Source of the DNA: a virus
IMG/VR virus record: IMGVR_UViG_3300007871_000131
Location: 1-23,484 of that record
Reading direction: 5' to 3' (one strand)
Length of the DNA: 23,484 nt
Below the pieces are notes generated by a model. That model worked only from the letters and a program-made list of their open reading frames with translations, was not told the origin of the DNA and made no database searches. Below, piece after piece: positions 22,158 through 23,484 of the stretch. How positions within the stretch are numbered: the first letter of the stretch is position 1; the number at the start of each line of letters is the position of its first letter. The translations under genes and the position numbers were made by a program.

Positions 22158-23474
22158 ATGAGTATGAAATGGTGGTTCGGTAAAAATTCTTGGTGGTGTA
22201 AATTCTGGTCGTGGTTTCGATTGCAGAGATTCTGCTACTCGCCTCCCCCAACACCAGAGCCTCCTTCGCCACCAGACCCTCCAATCCCCCCTATTCCCGA
22301 GCCACCATCCCCTACTCCTCCGATCCCTCCGACTCCTCCACCCTTGAAGAAGATCCCGAAAGAGAAGACCTATAAAGAACAGAGAAAGATAATGGCCCCA
22401 TTTCTTATCCCAACGATGCTGTTCAATAAGCAGATCACAGATGTATCTGTTGATAACTTTGCCAGAAAGTTTGCTGACGAAGAGTACGGCAACTGTCTGA
22501 GGTTTTTCTCGTATGGAATATGGGAGAATTGCTGGAAGAACAAACTTCATCTTCCATTTTTCCAGACCGGAGATTGGAAGTTCACTACCGAATTGTGGAG
22601 TGAAGACTATTGGGAAGTGCTTGTGCGAAGGCTCGACTCTTTCATCAAGAGGGATATTACCGTGATCCTGACGATGATAGACAACTGCTCTCTCCATGAG
22701 AGGAGAAATAGTCATTGGGCTTTACATCCCATGAATGGAAATAATAATATAAATGGGACAAGCGTTTGGATGCCTAGCAATTATCACTATTATGAAGACG
22801 AGTGGCATGATGTTGATTATGTGAGGGCAGCTAGAAAGAAAAGGAAGATGGCTGGCTTGAAGGACGATCCTACAGATGATGAGATTAACAAATGGATCAA
22901 GGCTTTGGATAAGACAGGCGTTGAGAATGAGGTCTTTTACAGGAATCTCGTCCAGAGAGTCGAGACTCAGTTTGGGCCGACAGTTATTTGGGAGGCCGTC
23001 AACGAGGGTCCGGCCGGTAATGGATGGCACAATATAATGGCAGGAATATTAAAAGAATTTAATGTTCCTAAATGGAGAAGATTGACGAGTATCAACCTTG
23101 ATCCGAGGTTCGATGATTTCTGGAAGAAACAGATATACAAGAAATTTATGTATAGTATGCACAAGATAAAAGATATAGATAGTTACGAGGAAAGGAAAGA
23201 GCTTATTCCTTTGGCTGCCAGAAAGACTTGGATGGCAAGTCAAGATGGGTTTCCCCCAACCAAGACTACAAAAGAAACGGAAGACTTGGTTCTTCACATT
23301 TTAGAAGATGGGTGCATGGGTTTCGAGCAGAATTTGAGGCCGATATTCGAGAAGCGTGGCGATATCTGGAAAAACGTATGCTGCAATGAGGATTGGTCGC
23401 TGACTTCTTTATGTTTTAACTATGCCAGAGCTATAAGAAATGCCTGGGAGAAATGGATGGAGGAAAATGATTGA
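22158..23474 (+). CDS. TIM-barrel glycoside-hydrolase-like protein with Pro-rich linker
   Basis: This 438-residue protein has three parts. Residues 1-28 are Trp/Phe-rich (KWWFGKNSWWCKFWSWF) and could anchor it to the virion or a membrane. Residues about 29-62 are almost only Pro with Ser, Thr, Glu and Ile, a rigid linker. Residues about 78-435 look like a clan-A (GH5-like) barrel: MAPFLIPTMLFN, LRFFSYGIWENCWKN, ITVILTMIDNCS, then GPTVIWEAVNEGPAGNGWHN (about 273-292). Its Asn-Glu (Glu about 283) is the usual acid/base pair of the clan. Glu about 390 in MGFEQNLRP is a candidate nucleophile. A tail-borne or lysis-associated glycanase is inferred. ATG 22158 has AGGAGA 4 bases upstream; ATG 22164 is equally possible. 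The substrate is unknown. Confidence 0.65.
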   Translation: MSMKWWFGKNSWWCKFWSWFRLQRFCYSPPPTPEPPSPPDPPIPPIPEPPSPTPPIPPTPPPLKKIPKEKTYKEQRKIMAPFLIPTMLFNKQITDVSVDNFARKFADEEYGNCLRFFSYGIWENCWKNKLHLPFFQTGDWKFTTELWSEDYWEVLVRRLDSFIKRDITVILTMIDNCSLHERRNSHWALHPMNGNNNINGTSVWMPSNYHYYEDEWHDVDYVRAARKKRKMAGLKDDPTDDEINKWIKALDKTGVENEVFYRNLVQRVETQFGPTVIWEAVNEGPAGNGWHNIMAGILKEFNVPKWRRLTSINLDPRFDDFWKKQIYKKFMYSMHKIKDIDSYEERKELIPLAARKTWMASQDGFPPTKTTKETEDLVLHILEDGCMGFEQNLRPIFEKRGDIWKNVCCNEDWSLTSLCFNYARAIRNAWEKWMEEND

Positions 23475-23484
23475 ACAATTAACC
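23467..23484 (+). CDS. Start of next gene, truncated by window
   Basis: ATG 23467 overlaps the end of the previous gene by 8 bases and runs open to the window edge (MIEQLT). GGAGGAAA lies just upstream (about 23459-23466), as at other starts here. Only six codons are visible, so nothing can be said about the product. Confidence 0.4.

Noticed and set aside
1-23484. Diversity-generating retroelement, CRISPR array, tRNA or integrase
   Set aside because: I see no reverse transcriptase motifs, no paired template/variable repeats at a fibre 3' end, no regularly spaced DNA repeats, no cloverleaf ending in CCA, and no recombinase catalytic motifs.

Overview
The window is the late (packaging, head and tail) region of a tailed double-stranded DNA phage. 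Every gene I can support lies on the + strand. Gene boundaries are tight: stop and start codons often share bases (TAATG at 900-904 and 9733-9737, ATGA at 11971-11974 and 17248-17251). Most starts have purine-rich Shine-Dalgarno sites (AGGAGA, GGAGG), and UAA, UAG and UGA all act as ordinary stops. This points to a bacterial host using the standard bacterial code. The host cannot be named from the sequence. No integrase, attachment site, tRNA, polymerase or CRISPR array is visible. A gp11/gp12-like adaptor and nozzle pair, with no tape-measure or sheath gene, suggests a short-tailed (podovirus-like) virion; this is an inference.

Layout. (1) 1-631: the end of an upstream gene block, with a truncated unknown protein, a small zinc-ribbon protein and a two-helix membrane peptide, closed by a probable terminator at 618-648. 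(2) 632-767: the only long intergenic gap. It carries a TTGACA/TATAAC promoter candidate that would start transcription almost at the ATG of a 44-aa basic protein. (3) 768-8274: packaging and head genes: basic protein, unknown Lys-tailed protein, small and large terminase subunits, a coiled-coil protein, portal, a probable scaffold, the major coat protein (TTG start with a strong Shine-Dalgarno site), and a small beta protein likely to sit on the head. (4) A strong UUCG-loop terminator at 8284-8309 separates this block from 8320-10635, which encodes small beta-rich virion proteins of unknown role.

(5) 10648-11974: a SAM-dependent methyltransferase and a GT-A-like glycosyltransferase embedded among structural genes. 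(6) 11971-17251: three surface or receptor-interaction candidates: a parallel beta-helix protein, a DUF2341 plus LamG-like protein, and a 923-aa protein made mostly of about 28 degenerate SDSVGVGES-type repeats. The last gene contains a second, in-frame start with its own Shine-Dalgarno site (16973), which would release its C-terminal Ig-like domain as a free 92-aa protein. (7) 17248-23474: tail adaptor, tail nozzle with two extra inserted beta domains, a pectate-lyase-type tailspike, and a TIM-barrel glycoside-hydrolase-like protein on a proline-rich linker. A last gene begins at 23467.

Read together, the packaging and head genes build the capsid, the adaptor and nozzle close the portal, and an unusually large set of glycan-facing proteins probably handles a polysaccharide-coated host. 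The features most worth a second look are the nested gene and repeat protein at 14480-17251, the modification-enzyme pair at 10648-11974, the near-leaderless 44-aa gene at 768, and the linker-borne glycoside hydrolase at 22158.
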